From Thermoanaerobaculia bacterium (GTDB lineage Bacteria > Acidobacteriota > Thermoanaerobaculia > Gp7-AA8): a DNA stretch of 64,000 bases. Each line of letters starts with the position of its first letter. The first letter of the stretch is position 1. The notes under the pieces are model-generated. The model saw only the letters and a program-made list of their open reading frames with translations, ran no database searches and was not told where the DNA came from. The stretch lies in NCBI GenBank assembly GCA_017883235.1, contig JADGNY010000012.1, forward strand, positions 18,573-82,572, written 5' to 3'. The position numbers and the translations under genes are program-made. Shown here in pieces: positions 9,242-18,065 of this stretch.

Positions 9242-9898
9242 GTGCGCATTCTCATCGCCGATGATCACGCCCTCTTTCGGGATGGCCTTCGCAGTCTGCT
9301 GCAGTCGCAGGGGCATGAAGTCGTCGGTGAGGCGCCGAACGGGAAAGCGGCGGTCGAGCTGGCGACGAGGCTTCGTCCCGATCTCGTCCTGATGGACATC
9401 TCCATGCCCGAGCTCGACGGCGTTGCCGCGACGAAGGAGTTGACGGCGCACTTGCCCGACGTCAAGGTCGTCATCCTGACGGCATCGGAGCACAGCGAGA
9501 CGCTCTTCGACGCCATCAAAGCGGGAGCGCAGGGCTATCTGCTCAAGAACCTCGAGGCCGAGGAGTTCTTTGCGCTGCTCGAGCGCGCCGGCCACGGCGA
9601 GCCGGCGCTGACACCGGCACTCGCGCGCAAGCTCCTGCAGGAGTTTGCGAAACCTGTTGCACACGAGAGCGCGTCCAACGTCCCGGACTCACTCACCGAT
9701 CGCGAACGCGAAGTCCTCGAGCTGATGGTCGAAGGCGTCACCGCGAACCGCAAGATGGCCAAGCGCCTCGGCGTCAGCGAGAACACGGTGAAGTTCCACG
9801 TCCGCAACATCCTCGACAAGCTGAGGCTCAACAACCGCGCCCAGGCCGTCGGCTACGCCATGCGGCACAACATCGTCGACCGGGAAGGCGGAACGTAG
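9242..9898 (+). CDS. NarL/FixJ (LuxR-type) response regulator
   Basis: MRILIADDHALFRDGL receiver and LTDREREVLELMVEGVTANRKMAKRLGVSENTVKFHVRNILDKL HTH; GTG start. Confidence 0.93.
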   Translation: MRILIADDHALFRDGLRSLLQSQGHEVVGEAPNGKAAVELATRLRPDLVLMDISMPELDGVAATKELTAHLPDVKVVILTASEHSETLFDAIKAGAQGYLLKNLEAEEFFALLERAGHGEPALTPALARKLLQEFAKPVAHESASNVPDSLTDREREVLELMVEGVTANRKMAKRLGVSENTVKFHVRNILDKLRLNNRAQAVGYAMRHNIVDREGGT

Positions 9899-9970
9899 GG
9901 TCTCGAAGGTTGCGCGGTCACCGGCAAGCTGGATTCACCGCGAGACCGCACAACTTCGAGACCGCGACTG

Positions 9971-10285
9971 TCAGCGCGTCTGCGGCGACGCCATCGTTAC
10001 GCTTGCGGCGGTCTTGCCTTCCCTATTCATCTTCACCACAACGCGCGAACCGACGGCAAACTCGTTCTTCTTCGCCGCGTGGCCTTTGGCATCCAGCCAG
10101 CTCGTCTTCTCCGTTGTATCGATCGTGAGGTCCTTGCCATCCGAGGTCTCCATCATGAACTGCGTACCGGTGTGCAGCATCGTGACGGTGCCCATGTAGG
10201 TGTGGATGTGACCAGCGTGCGCGAAGACGTTTGCAACGGTAAACGTTACGGTAAGGAAGAGGAACAGCGAGATCATTTTCTTCAT
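9971..10285 (-). CDS. periplasmic small protein with signal peptide
   Basis: MKKMISLFLFLTVTFTVANVFAHAGHIHTYMGTVTMLHTGTQFMMETSDGKDL. Confidence 0.6.
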   Translation of the reverse strand: MKKMISLFLFLTVTFTVANVFAHAGHIHTYMGTVTMLHTGTQFMMETSDGKDLTIDTTEKTSWLDAKGHAAKKNEFAVGSRVVVKMNREGKTAASVTMASPQTR

Positions 10286-10299
10286 GGCATTAGTCCTTT

Positions 10300-10935
10300 C
10301 TAGGGGTGATGGTGTGAATGAGTGGCCGGCGGTGGAGCCTCGTTGCCGCCGGCGAGGAACGCGGCTTCGGACTGCATCTGCTGCCATTCGTCGGGTGTCT
10401 TCGGGTTGAGCTTCTCCATTTCCGCCAGCTCCTCGGGGGTGAGCTTTGGCAAGTGCCGGACCAAGTGGACGAGCTTCCAGTTGTCGGCGTCGTCATGGCC
10501 CGCGGGATCGCCCCACGCCGGCATACCGGTGAGCCGCACGCCGTTCTTGATGATCGAGAACAGCTCGCCATCGGTGAGCTCCTGGGTACGCGGCTGCCGC
10601 ATGTCGGGTGTCTTCGGATAGAGGCCTCGTCCGATTTCGGTATTGCCGCTGCCGTCGTTGGCGTGGCATGTGGCGCAGTGGTCGGCCCAATGCGCGCGCG
10701 CCTCGGCAAGAACGCCGCTGCTGAGCGGAACCGGATTGCGAGCGTCGTGCATGAATGAAGGCGTGGCCAGGTGCCGCACCCCGCGAGCGATCGCGGTCTC
10801 GAGGAGCGTCGGCTCCGCGCGTGCGCTCAGCCCACGGCGAAGGATCAATGCGAGAGCGATGCCGATGACGAGGACCCCCGCGGCGATCATCGCCGCGAGC
10901 ACTTTTCCGGTGGTGTGCCAGTGTTGCTGCGCCAC
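10300..10935 (-). CDS. c-type cytochrome (single haem)
   Basis: N-terminal TM helix; ADHCATCHANDGSGNTEIGRGLYPKTPDMR with CxxCH. Confidence 0.85.
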   Translation of the reverse strand: MAQQHWHTTGKVLAAMIAAGVLVIGIALALILRRGLSARAEPTLLETAIARGVRHLATPSFMHDARNPVPLSSGVLAEARAHWADHCATCHANDGSGNTEIGRGLYPKTPDMRQPRTQELTDGELFSIIKNGVRLTGMPAWGDPAGHDDADNWKLVHLVRHLPKLTPEELAEMEKLNPKTPDEWQQMQSEAAFLAGGNEAPPPATHSHHHP

Positions 10936-11107
10936 GATCTCACCTCACATGTGCATCGAATGCATGTCCGCACCGATACCACGCAAACGGATGAATAGAT
11001 AAAACGTGATTCCTCACAGAGTCGGACGATCGCGAACCCTTGCATGACGGCCGCCATTCCAAATTGAAGGCCGCGATTGACATCCGCACGCGAAGACATA
11101 CACTCTC

Positions 11108-11265
11108 AGGTGCCGCCTACGCGTGGCGGCTTGCCGGCCTAATCCTCGGCGCCGAGGAACGGGGGAACCAATTGAGCGACGGCTTGCCACCGTCCGGGGT
11201 GAATCCAGCCAGAAGCTGGTAGGGCTTCCAGTCCGAATCCGACAGCTAACCTCGTAGGCAGCCGG
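11108..11265 (+). ncRNA. c-di-AMP (ydaO/yuaA-type) riboswitch
   Basis: Recognisable consensus blocks gccgaggaacgggggaaccaa, ggggtgaatcc, gtagggctt, ccgaatccgacagctaacctcgtaggc; tgccgcctacg can pair with cgtaggca as P1. Confidence 0.85.
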
Positions 11266-11277
11266 AAGGCAGGCCTC

Positions 11278-11316
11278 AAACGCCGCGAAGCAATTCGCGG
11301 CGTTTGTCATTTTCTG
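11278..11316 (+). terminator. hairpin immediately 3' of the riboswitch, candidate expression platform
   Basis: Perfect 12-bp stem aaacgccgcgaa-gcaa-ttcgcggcgttt followed by the T-rich gtcattttct. Confidence 0.7.
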
Positions 11317-11578
11317 ACGCCTAAAAACTTCTGTTTTGAATTCACAGAAAGTTTGCTAAGCTACCGCAACATTCAGCACCGATGGATTCACGCGGATTCG
11401 AAAAACAGTACGCCTTTGAACGTCTGGTTGAATCCAGCAGCGTCCAGCGGTGTGCTCCGCTGGGCACAACTCATTGAATGCAAAAGGTTTGTCTGATTGC
11501 TGGCATTCGGCCAACGATCTGCACAAGGGTAGAAGCTGACAGGGTCTCAACGGACAGGATTCAACGAAAGGAGCCGAA

Positions 11579-14500
11579 ATGCAACGATACTCATCCCTCG
11601 GGTTTCGAGCGGCCACGATCGCCGCGATGGTGCTTATCGCCTTACTTGCCGTAAGCGCATATGCACAGATTCAATCGGGAAACATCTACGGCAAGGCACA
11701 GGCCAAGGACGGATCAGCGCTTCCGGGCGTGACCGTAACTTTGACCGGCGTCGGCGCACCGCAGACGGTGGTTACCGACGCAGCGGGCAACTTCCGATTC
11801 CTCAATCTCTCGCCTGGGTCGTACGGACTCAAGGCGGAGCTGGCGGGATTCGGAACGTCGACCCGTACGGGCATCACCGTCAACCTCGGACGTAACGCCG
11901 ACGTGACGATGACGCTCAATCCGTCGGCGGCGGAATCGATCGTCGTCACGGCTGAAGCGCCGCTGCTCGACGTTCGCAAGACCGGCACGGGCGCCGACAT
12001 CTCCAAGGTCGAGCTCGAGAATGTGCCGTCGGCGCGCGACCCGTGGGTCATCCTCCAGCAGACCCCCGGCGTCACGATCGACCGCAACAACGTCGGCGGA
12101 AACGAGTCCGGCCAGCAGTCGGTCTACGCATCGAAGGGTACCCAGGGCACGCAGTCGACCTGGAACGTCGATGGTGTGAACATCACCGACTTCGCCGCGA
12201 CCGGCTCCTCGCCGTCGTATTACGACTTCGACGCCTTCGAAGAAATGCAGATCACGACCGGCGGCACCGACCCGCGCATCATGACCCCGGGTGTGCAGCT
12301 CAACATGGTCACCAAGCGCGGAACGAATGACTTCAAGGGCTCGGCTCACGGATTCCATACCAGCCAGAGCTATCAGGCCACTCCGCAGATCCCGGCGGAA
12401 GCGACGAGCTACCTGGCCGCCATCAATCAGATCGACAAAATCAATGACGACGGCGGCGAAATCGGCGGCCCGATCATCAAGGACCGTCTCTGGTTCTGGG
12501 GCGCGTACGGGAAACAGGACATCAACATCCTGACGGCTACGCTCCTCAATCCCAAAGACCCGACTTCGCGGTTCCACGACACGACCCAGCTCAAGAACGA
12601 AAACCTGAAGGTCAACGCGCAGCCCACTGCCTCGAACAGCCTGACGCTGGTCGATCAGTACGGCGCGAAGATCAAATTCGGACGGAACGTCAGCACCACG
12701 CGTTTCCCGGAGACCAGCTGGAACCAGAACGACACGTACGCCAAGGGCACCGGCAGCCTCACCGATCCGACCCTCTGGAAGATCGAAGATACGCAGATCA
12801 TCAATCAGAACCTCTACCTCACCGGTCTCTACTCGAAGGTGCAGGGCGGCTTTCAGCTCATCGCCGACAACGGCAAGGGCTGCGCGACTTTCGCGTGCGG
12901 CATCGACTCCCTTCCGGCCTTTCGCGACAAAACTGTCGGCGGCGACGGTGCATGGCACCGCTCCTTCTATTCGGTCACGAGCCTGCGCCCGCAGAAGCAG
13001 ACCCGCCTGGACGGTTCCGCGTTCGTCAACACCGGGAAGTTCAGCCATGAGCTGAAGTTCGGTTACGGTTATCGCGTTGCGGACGTGACCTCGCGCACCG
13101 CGTGGCCGGGTGGTGAATATACCTATAACTACGGCACCGGCTTTGGCGATGGTCATGACACAGGCCTGGTGGCTTTCCCGCGCTTCCCGAGCCTTACCTA
13201 CTCTTCCAAATCGACCGATATGTATGTCGGCGACACGATCATGCTCGGCAACCTTACGCTGCAAGGAGCTCTTCGCTACGACCAGCAGAAGGGCGTCGTC
13301 TCCGCCGGAACCGCCGCAGCCAATCCCGTCGTTCCTGAGCTTCTCCCGGCCGAGACGTTCTCAGGCGAGTCGGGTCTGAAGTTCAACAACATCTCTCCGC
13401 GTCTCGGTCTGACCTATGCGTTGGGTGCCGATCGCAAGACTCTGCTGCGAGCGTCGTACAGCCGGTACGTCAGTCAGTTGACCAGCAATGCCGTGAACCC
13501 GGTATCCCCCGGCGCGACGTCGTACATTTACTACTACTACAATGATCTGAACCACAACAACGCCGCGGAACGGAACGAGATCGACTTCGCCTACGGCAAC
13601 ATCGGCCACTCAGGATTTGACCCCACCCATCCGACCCTTTCGACGCAGTTCACGCGTTGGGCGAGCAATCTCAAGGCCCCGTACACCGACGAGATCATCC
13701 TCGGCGGCGAGCGCGAGCTGATGAGCGACTTCAGCGTCGGCATCAACGGCACGTATCGCAAACTCGATAACTTCATCAGCACCGTCGGCGAGCACACGCA
13801 GGGCGCGGGCGACTTCTACAGCCCGTCCGACTATGTTCTTCACGCACCCGTCACCGCCACGCTGCCGAACGGCTCGACGGTGTCACTCCCGTACTACCAG
13901 TTGAAGCCCGGCGTTTCGGTTCCCGTCTTCAGCGTCATTCGCAACACGCCGGACTACTACCAGACTTACAAGGGACTCGAGTTCACCGCGACCAAGCGGC
14001 TGTCGCATCGCTGGATGATGCGCGGGAACCTCACCCTGCAGGACTGGAAGCAGCACGTCGGTCCCGGCGCGATCGTCGATCCGACAGTTACGCGCACATG
14101 CGGCGTCTGCAACAATTCCGAGGTCATCTTCCAGAGCACCGGCAGCGGAGCGAAGGGCAACGTCTACATCAACTCGAAGTGGACTGCTGACCTGACTGGC
14201 ACGTATCAGATCCCCGTCATCGAGACGTCGTTCGGATTCAACGTCAACTCCCGTCAGGGCTACTCACTGCCGTATGTGTTTCTCGTGAAAGGCGCTCCGG
14301 GCTCTGGTGAGGGCAACAAGTCCCTTCTGGCGCCGAGCGCCGTCGACACCTTCAGGGACCCCACGGTCACTGAAGTTGACCTGCGCATTGCCAAAGAGAT
14401 TCGCTTCCAGAGGGTCGGCCTGACGCTCTCGCTCGATGGATTCAACATGTTGAACTCCAACACCATCCTGCAGCGCAACGTGGCACAGCTCAACTCGTCT

Positions 14501-14593
14501 GCCAGCAACGCGAATCCGTCTTCGACCAGCAACCGCATCGCAGAAGTTCTCTCGCCGCGTGTGTTCCGCCTCGGCGCGCGTCTGTCGTTCTAG
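11579..14593 (+). CDS. TonB-dependent receptor with carboxypeptidase regulatory-like domain (Oar-like)
   Basis: GSALPGVTVTLTGVGAPQTVVTDAAGNFRFLNLSPGSYGLKAELAGF, plug-like TWNVDGVNITD, C-terminal FRLGARLSF. Confidence 0.92.
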   Translation: MQRYSSLGFRAATIAAMVLIALLAVSAYAQIQSGNIYGKAQAKDGSALPGVTVTLTGVGAPQTVVTDAAGNFRFLNLSPGSYGLKAELAGFGTSTRTGITVNLGRNADVTMTLNPSAAESIVVTAEAPLLDVRKTGTGADISKVELENVPSARDPWVILQQTPGVTIDRNNVGGNESGQQSVYASKGTQGTQSTWNVDGVNITDFAATGSSPSYYDFDAFEEMQITTGGTDPRIMTPGVQLNMVTKRGTNDFKGSAHGFHTSQSYQATPQIPAEATSYLAAINQIDKINDDGGEIGGPIIKDRLWFWGAYGKQDINILTATLLNPKDPTSRFHDTTQLKNENLKVNAQPTASNSLTLVDQYGAKIKFGRNVSTTRFPETSWNQNDTYAKGTGSLTDPTLWKIEDTQIINQNLYLTGLYSKVQGGFQLIADNGKGCATFACGIDSLPAFRDKTVGGDGAWHRSFYSVTSLRPQKQTRLDGSAFVNTGKFSHELKFGYGYRVADVTSRTAWPGGEYTYNYGTGFGDGHDTGLVAFPRFPSLTYSSKSTDMYVGDTIMLGNLTLQGALRYDQQKGVVSAGTAAANPVVPELLPAETFSGESGLKFNNISPRLGLTYALGADRKTLLRASYSRYVSQLTSNAVNPVSPGATSYIYYYYNDLNHNNAAERNEIDFAYGNIGHSGFDPTHPTLSTQFTRWASNLKAPYTDEIILGGERELMSDFSVGINGTYRKLDNFISTVGEHTQGAGDFYSPSDYVLHAPVTATLPNGSTVSLPYYQLKPGVSVPVFSVIRNTPDYYQTYKGLEFTATKRLSHRWMMRGNLTLQDWKQHVGPGAIVDPTVTRTCGVCNNSEVIFQSTGSGAKGNVYINSKWTADLTGTYQIPVIETSFGFNVNSRQGYSLPYVFLVKGAPGSGEGNKSLLAPSAVDTFRDPTVTEVDLRIAKEIRFQRVGLTLSLDGFNMLNSNTILQRNVAQLNSSASNANPSSTSNRIAEVLSPRVFRLGARLSF

Positions 14594-14620
14594 TTCGATC
14601 TACAACGTCGTTTGCATCAC

Positions 14621-14653
14621 AACCCGCTGGGGGCACCCCCAGCGGGTTTTTTT
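14621..14653 (+). terminator. rho-independent terminator
   Basis: aacccgctgggggcacccccagcgggttttttt. Confidence 0.92.
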
Positions 14654-14760
14654 GTGGAGCGCTGACGTTCGGTTCTATATATTCTGGAACAGGGGTGCGA
14701 TACGCTGCGTTTCGCACCCCGGGCTCACGGGCTCAACCCACTTGAAATCAGGAGAATCGA

Positions 14761-15824
14761 TGCGCAAGCTCAGCGTCTTTACCTCGATCATGCTGTCGCT
14801 CTTTCTGGTCGTCACCGCCACGGCTCAGGTTCGCGGGAAGGGCCGGCTGCAGGGAACCGTCACCGACAAGACCACCGGCAAGCCGATTCAGGGCGCCACG
14901 GTGACCGTGGCAATCGCGTCAGGCAACACCCAGCCGATCGTCGTCAAGACCGATGCCCATGGTCATTGGTCGGCTCTCGGAATGGTCGGCGGCCAGTGGA
15001 ACGTCGACATCGCCGCGGCCGGCTACCAGACCAGCCGCGGCACCGCGAACATCAGCGAAATGCAGCAGCAACCGATGATCCAGACGCAGCTCGCGCCGGA
15101 AGACAAAGAGGAAGCGGCGGCGGCGACGGTCGTCACCGCGGCGCCCGCCGTTCCGAAGGAAGCAATCGACGCGATCACCGAAGGCCAGAACCTGATGAGG
15201 ATCAAGGCCGGCGACGTCGTCCCCACGCCGCAATCGGCCGGCGGAGCGGCCACCCACACGGTGACGGCCGATGAGGTGCACGAAAATGTCAAGCGTGCCG
15301 TCGCTGATTTCGAGAAGGCGCTTTCGATGGTCCCGGCAGATAAGCCGGAGACGAAACAGATGCACGACCAGCTCCTGCAGGTCATGGCCCAGGCGTACTA
15401 CCGGGCCGGCGATCTGAAGAACGCCATCACATCGCTCGAGGCCGTGACGGCCGCCGATCCCTCCAACAACACGGCGGCGTTGCTCCTGGCAAACCTCTAC
15501 CTCGAGAATGGACAGCTCGACGCCGGAAAGGCTCAGATCGAGAAGCTGCCGGCATCGGCGATCACCGATCCGACGACCTATCTCAACCTCGGCATCCTCT
15601 TCCTCAACAAGAAGAATCCCGCGGATGCGGTCACGTACTTCAGCAAGGCCATCGCCATGGACCCGAAGGGGGTCGACGCCTTCTACTATCGTGGTCTGGC
15701 AAACGCGCAATTGAACAAAACGGCCGACGCGCGTGCCGATTTCGAGCAGGTCGTCGCCATGGCGCCGGACGCGCCGGAGGCGAAAGACTCCCGGGCCATG
15801 CTCGCGGCGTTGCCGAAGAAGTAA
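14761..15824 (+). CDS. carboxypeptidase regulatory-like domain plus TPR secreted protein
   Basis: MRKLSVFTSIMLSLFLVVTATAQVRGKGRLQGTVTDKTTGKPIQGATVTV; TPR repeats in the C-terminal half. Confidence 0.8.
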
Positions 15825-15842
15825 CCATCGACCCGACCCTGC

Positions 15843-18065
15843 ATGAACGCAACCTGGTTACGGCGTTGTGCCTTTCTTTGCGCGGCCGGCCTGCTGGCCC
15901 TCGCGCTCGTCACGTCTTGCCGCCGGTCCATCGGCTCGCCGTCGAACACGACGCCGGTGATCCTGATCTCGATCGATACACTTCGGTCGGATCACCTGCC
16001 GGCGTACGGCTACAAGGGGATTACCACGCCGAACATCGACGCCTTGCGCGCCGACTCGATTCTCTACGAGCGCGCGTACAGCCACGTGCCGCTCACGCTC
16101 CCCTCGCACACATCGATTCTCACCGGCATGTTGCCGGCGGACCATGGCGTTCGGGATAACGTCGGCTACCATGTGGGCGATTCGATCCCGATGGTGCAGG
16201 AGCTGCTCAAGAAGAACGGCTATGCCACGGGAGCAGCGGTCTCGGCGTTCGTTCTGCGGCGCGAAACGCACCTTGCCCGCGGATTCGATTTCTACGATGA
16301 CGCGGTGAAGGCGATGGCCGGTGAGAACCTGATCGGCCGCGTGCAGCGGGACGGCCGCGAAACGGAGAAGGCAGGGCAGAAGTGGATCGATGCGCAAGGA
16401 ACCCGGCCGTTCTTCTTTTTCCTGCACCTCTACGATCCGCATACGCCGTATACGCCGCCGGAGCCGTACTTCAGCATGTATTCGAATCATTACGACGGCG
16501 AGATCGCCTACGTGGACTCGATCATCGGAACCCTGATCGCTGACCTCAAGAAGCGAGGCCTCTACGACAAGTCGCTCATCATCTTCCTCTCCGATCACGG
16601 CGAGGGACTCAGCGAGCACGGGGAGGAGGAACATGGGCTCCTTCTCTATCGTGAGGAGCTTCAGGTGCCGCTGATCGTGAAGCTTCCGGGGCAACGTAAA
16701 GCGGGGGCGACGGTGAAGACGCCGGTGCAGCTCGTCGACGTCTTTCCGACGATCCTGGAGCGGACGGCCACACCGGCTCCGGCGACAGGGCATCGCATCG
16801 GCCAGTCGCTGCTCTCGTTCCTGGACGGCGGTCCGGTGCGGTCGATCTACTCGGAGACCCTCTATCCGCGCTTCCATTTCGGCTGGAGCGATCTGCATTC
16901 GCTCATCGACGGCGACAACCACTACATCAGAAGTCCCCAACCGGAGCTGTTCGATCTGGCGTCCGATCCCGGTGAGAAGAAGAACGTGCTGCAGGACAAC
17001 CGGCGGGCATACATCAAGCTGCGGGATGAGATCGAGCCGTTCGTAAAGAGCGCCGCGGCACCGGCGAATATCGATCCCGAGGAAGCGGCCAAGCTCGCTG
17101 CACTCGGATATGTCGGCTCGACGGTGGATACCTCCAAGAGCGGGCCGCTCCCCGATCCGAAAAGCATGATGGGAGCGTTCCACGATATCCGGGTCGCATA
17201 CACGCTCTATCGGGACGGCAAGGAGCCTGAGGCACTTCAGCTCACCAATCAACTGCTGGCGAGCAATGGCCAGATCACCGATCTCTGGGATCTCAAGTCC
17301 AAGATCCTCTACAAGATGGGGCGCGAGCAGGACTCGATCGAGGCCGCCAAGGACGGACTGCGGCACGTCCCCACCGCCATCGCCCTGTTGTACGATGTCG
17401 CCAATCTCGCTCTGAAGATGGGCGATCTCGACACGGCCCAGAAGCATGCCGAGATCGCCGTGACGGTCGAGCCCGGTGAGGCGCACGAGATCCTTTCGAA
17501 GATCTGGATGCGCCGGAACGATCCGAAGCGTGCCGAGGCCGAAGCCAAGCTTGCGGTCGATACGGCCCACGATCCGACCGATTCTCTGATCATGCTTGGC
17601 GGTATCGAGAGAGCTCGCGGCAATATGCCGGCCGCTCTCGGTTATTACCAGCGTGCCTTGACCGCGAGCGAGAAGTCGTCCAAGCCCGCGCCGGGCCTGC
17701 ACGCCGCGCTCGGAGACGTCCTGGCCCGGCTCGGTAGAAACGAGGAAGCAGAGCGCGAGTTCCGTCTGGAGATTGCCAAGAACCCGTCGTCCTCCGACGC
17801 CTACGCTTCGCTGGTCATGCTTCTCGCGGTCGAACATCGTCTCGATGAAGCCACAAAGCTGATCTTCGACGTCGTCAAGGCCGTCCCCCAGCCGCATACG
17901 TATACCGTCGTCGCCGAGACGTTGACGGCGATCGGTGACGATCGTGGCGCATTGTTCTGGGCCTTCCAGGGGCAGCAGAAATATCCGGGCGACCCCGAGT
18001 TGAAGCGCCTGCCGCAGCACGTCCGGGAGTCGGGGCCGCTGCTGCGCAAGCGGATGATGAATTGA
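15843..18065 (+). CDS. sulfatase-like hydrolase with TPR C-terminus
   Basis: PVILISIDTLRSDHLPAYGY, LTLPSHTSILTG, FLSDHGEGLSEHGE; TPR region after about residue 440. Confidence 0.88.
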   Translation: MNATWLRRCAFLCAAGLLALALVTSCRRSIGSPSNTTPVILISIDTLRSDHLPAYGYKGITTPNIDALRADSILYERAYSHVPLTLPSHTSILTGMLPADHGVRDNVGYHVGDSIPMVQELLKKNGYATGAAVSAFVLRRETHLARGFDFYDDAVKAMAGENLIGRVQRDGRETEKAGQKWIDAQGTRPFFFFLHLYDPHTPYTPPEPYFSMYSNHYDGEIAYVDSIIGTLIADLKKRGLYDKSLIIFLSDHGEGLSEHGEEEHGLLLYREELQVPLIVKLPGQRKAGATVKTPVQLVDVFPTILERTATPAPATGHRIGQSLLSFLDGGPVRSIYSETLYPRFHFGWSDLHSLIDGDNHYIRSPQPELFDLASDPGEKKNVLQDNRRAYIKLRDEIEPFVKSAAAPANIDPEEAAKLAALGYVGSTVDTSKSGPLPDPKSMMGAFHDIRVAYTLYRDGKEPEALQLTNQLLASNGQITDLWDLKSKILYKMGREQDSIEAAKDGLRHVPTAIALLYDVANLALKMGDLDTAQKHAEIAVTVEPGEAHEILSKIWMRRNDPKRAEAEAKLAVDTAHDPTDSLIMLGGIERARGNMPAALGYYQRALTASEKSSKPAPGLHAALGDVLARLGRNEEAEREFRLEIAKNPSSSDAYASLVMLLAVEHRLDEATKLIFDVVKAVPQPHTYTVVAETLTAIGDDRGALFWAFQGQQKYPGDPELKRLPQHVRESGPLLRKRMMN

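Noticed and set aside
11278-11316. Certain intrinsic terminator
   Set aside because: The stem is perfect but the T-tract is weak (gtcattttct), so it is reported as a candidate expression platform only.
15858-18020. 720-aa antisense ORF (and others, e.g. 33758..36055 -, 11714..13264 -, 7785..9194 -, 51113..52054 -, 58207..59439 -)
   Set aside because: Shadow ORFs in GC-rich DNA opposite well-supported genes; compositions are Arg/Asp/His-skewed without domains.
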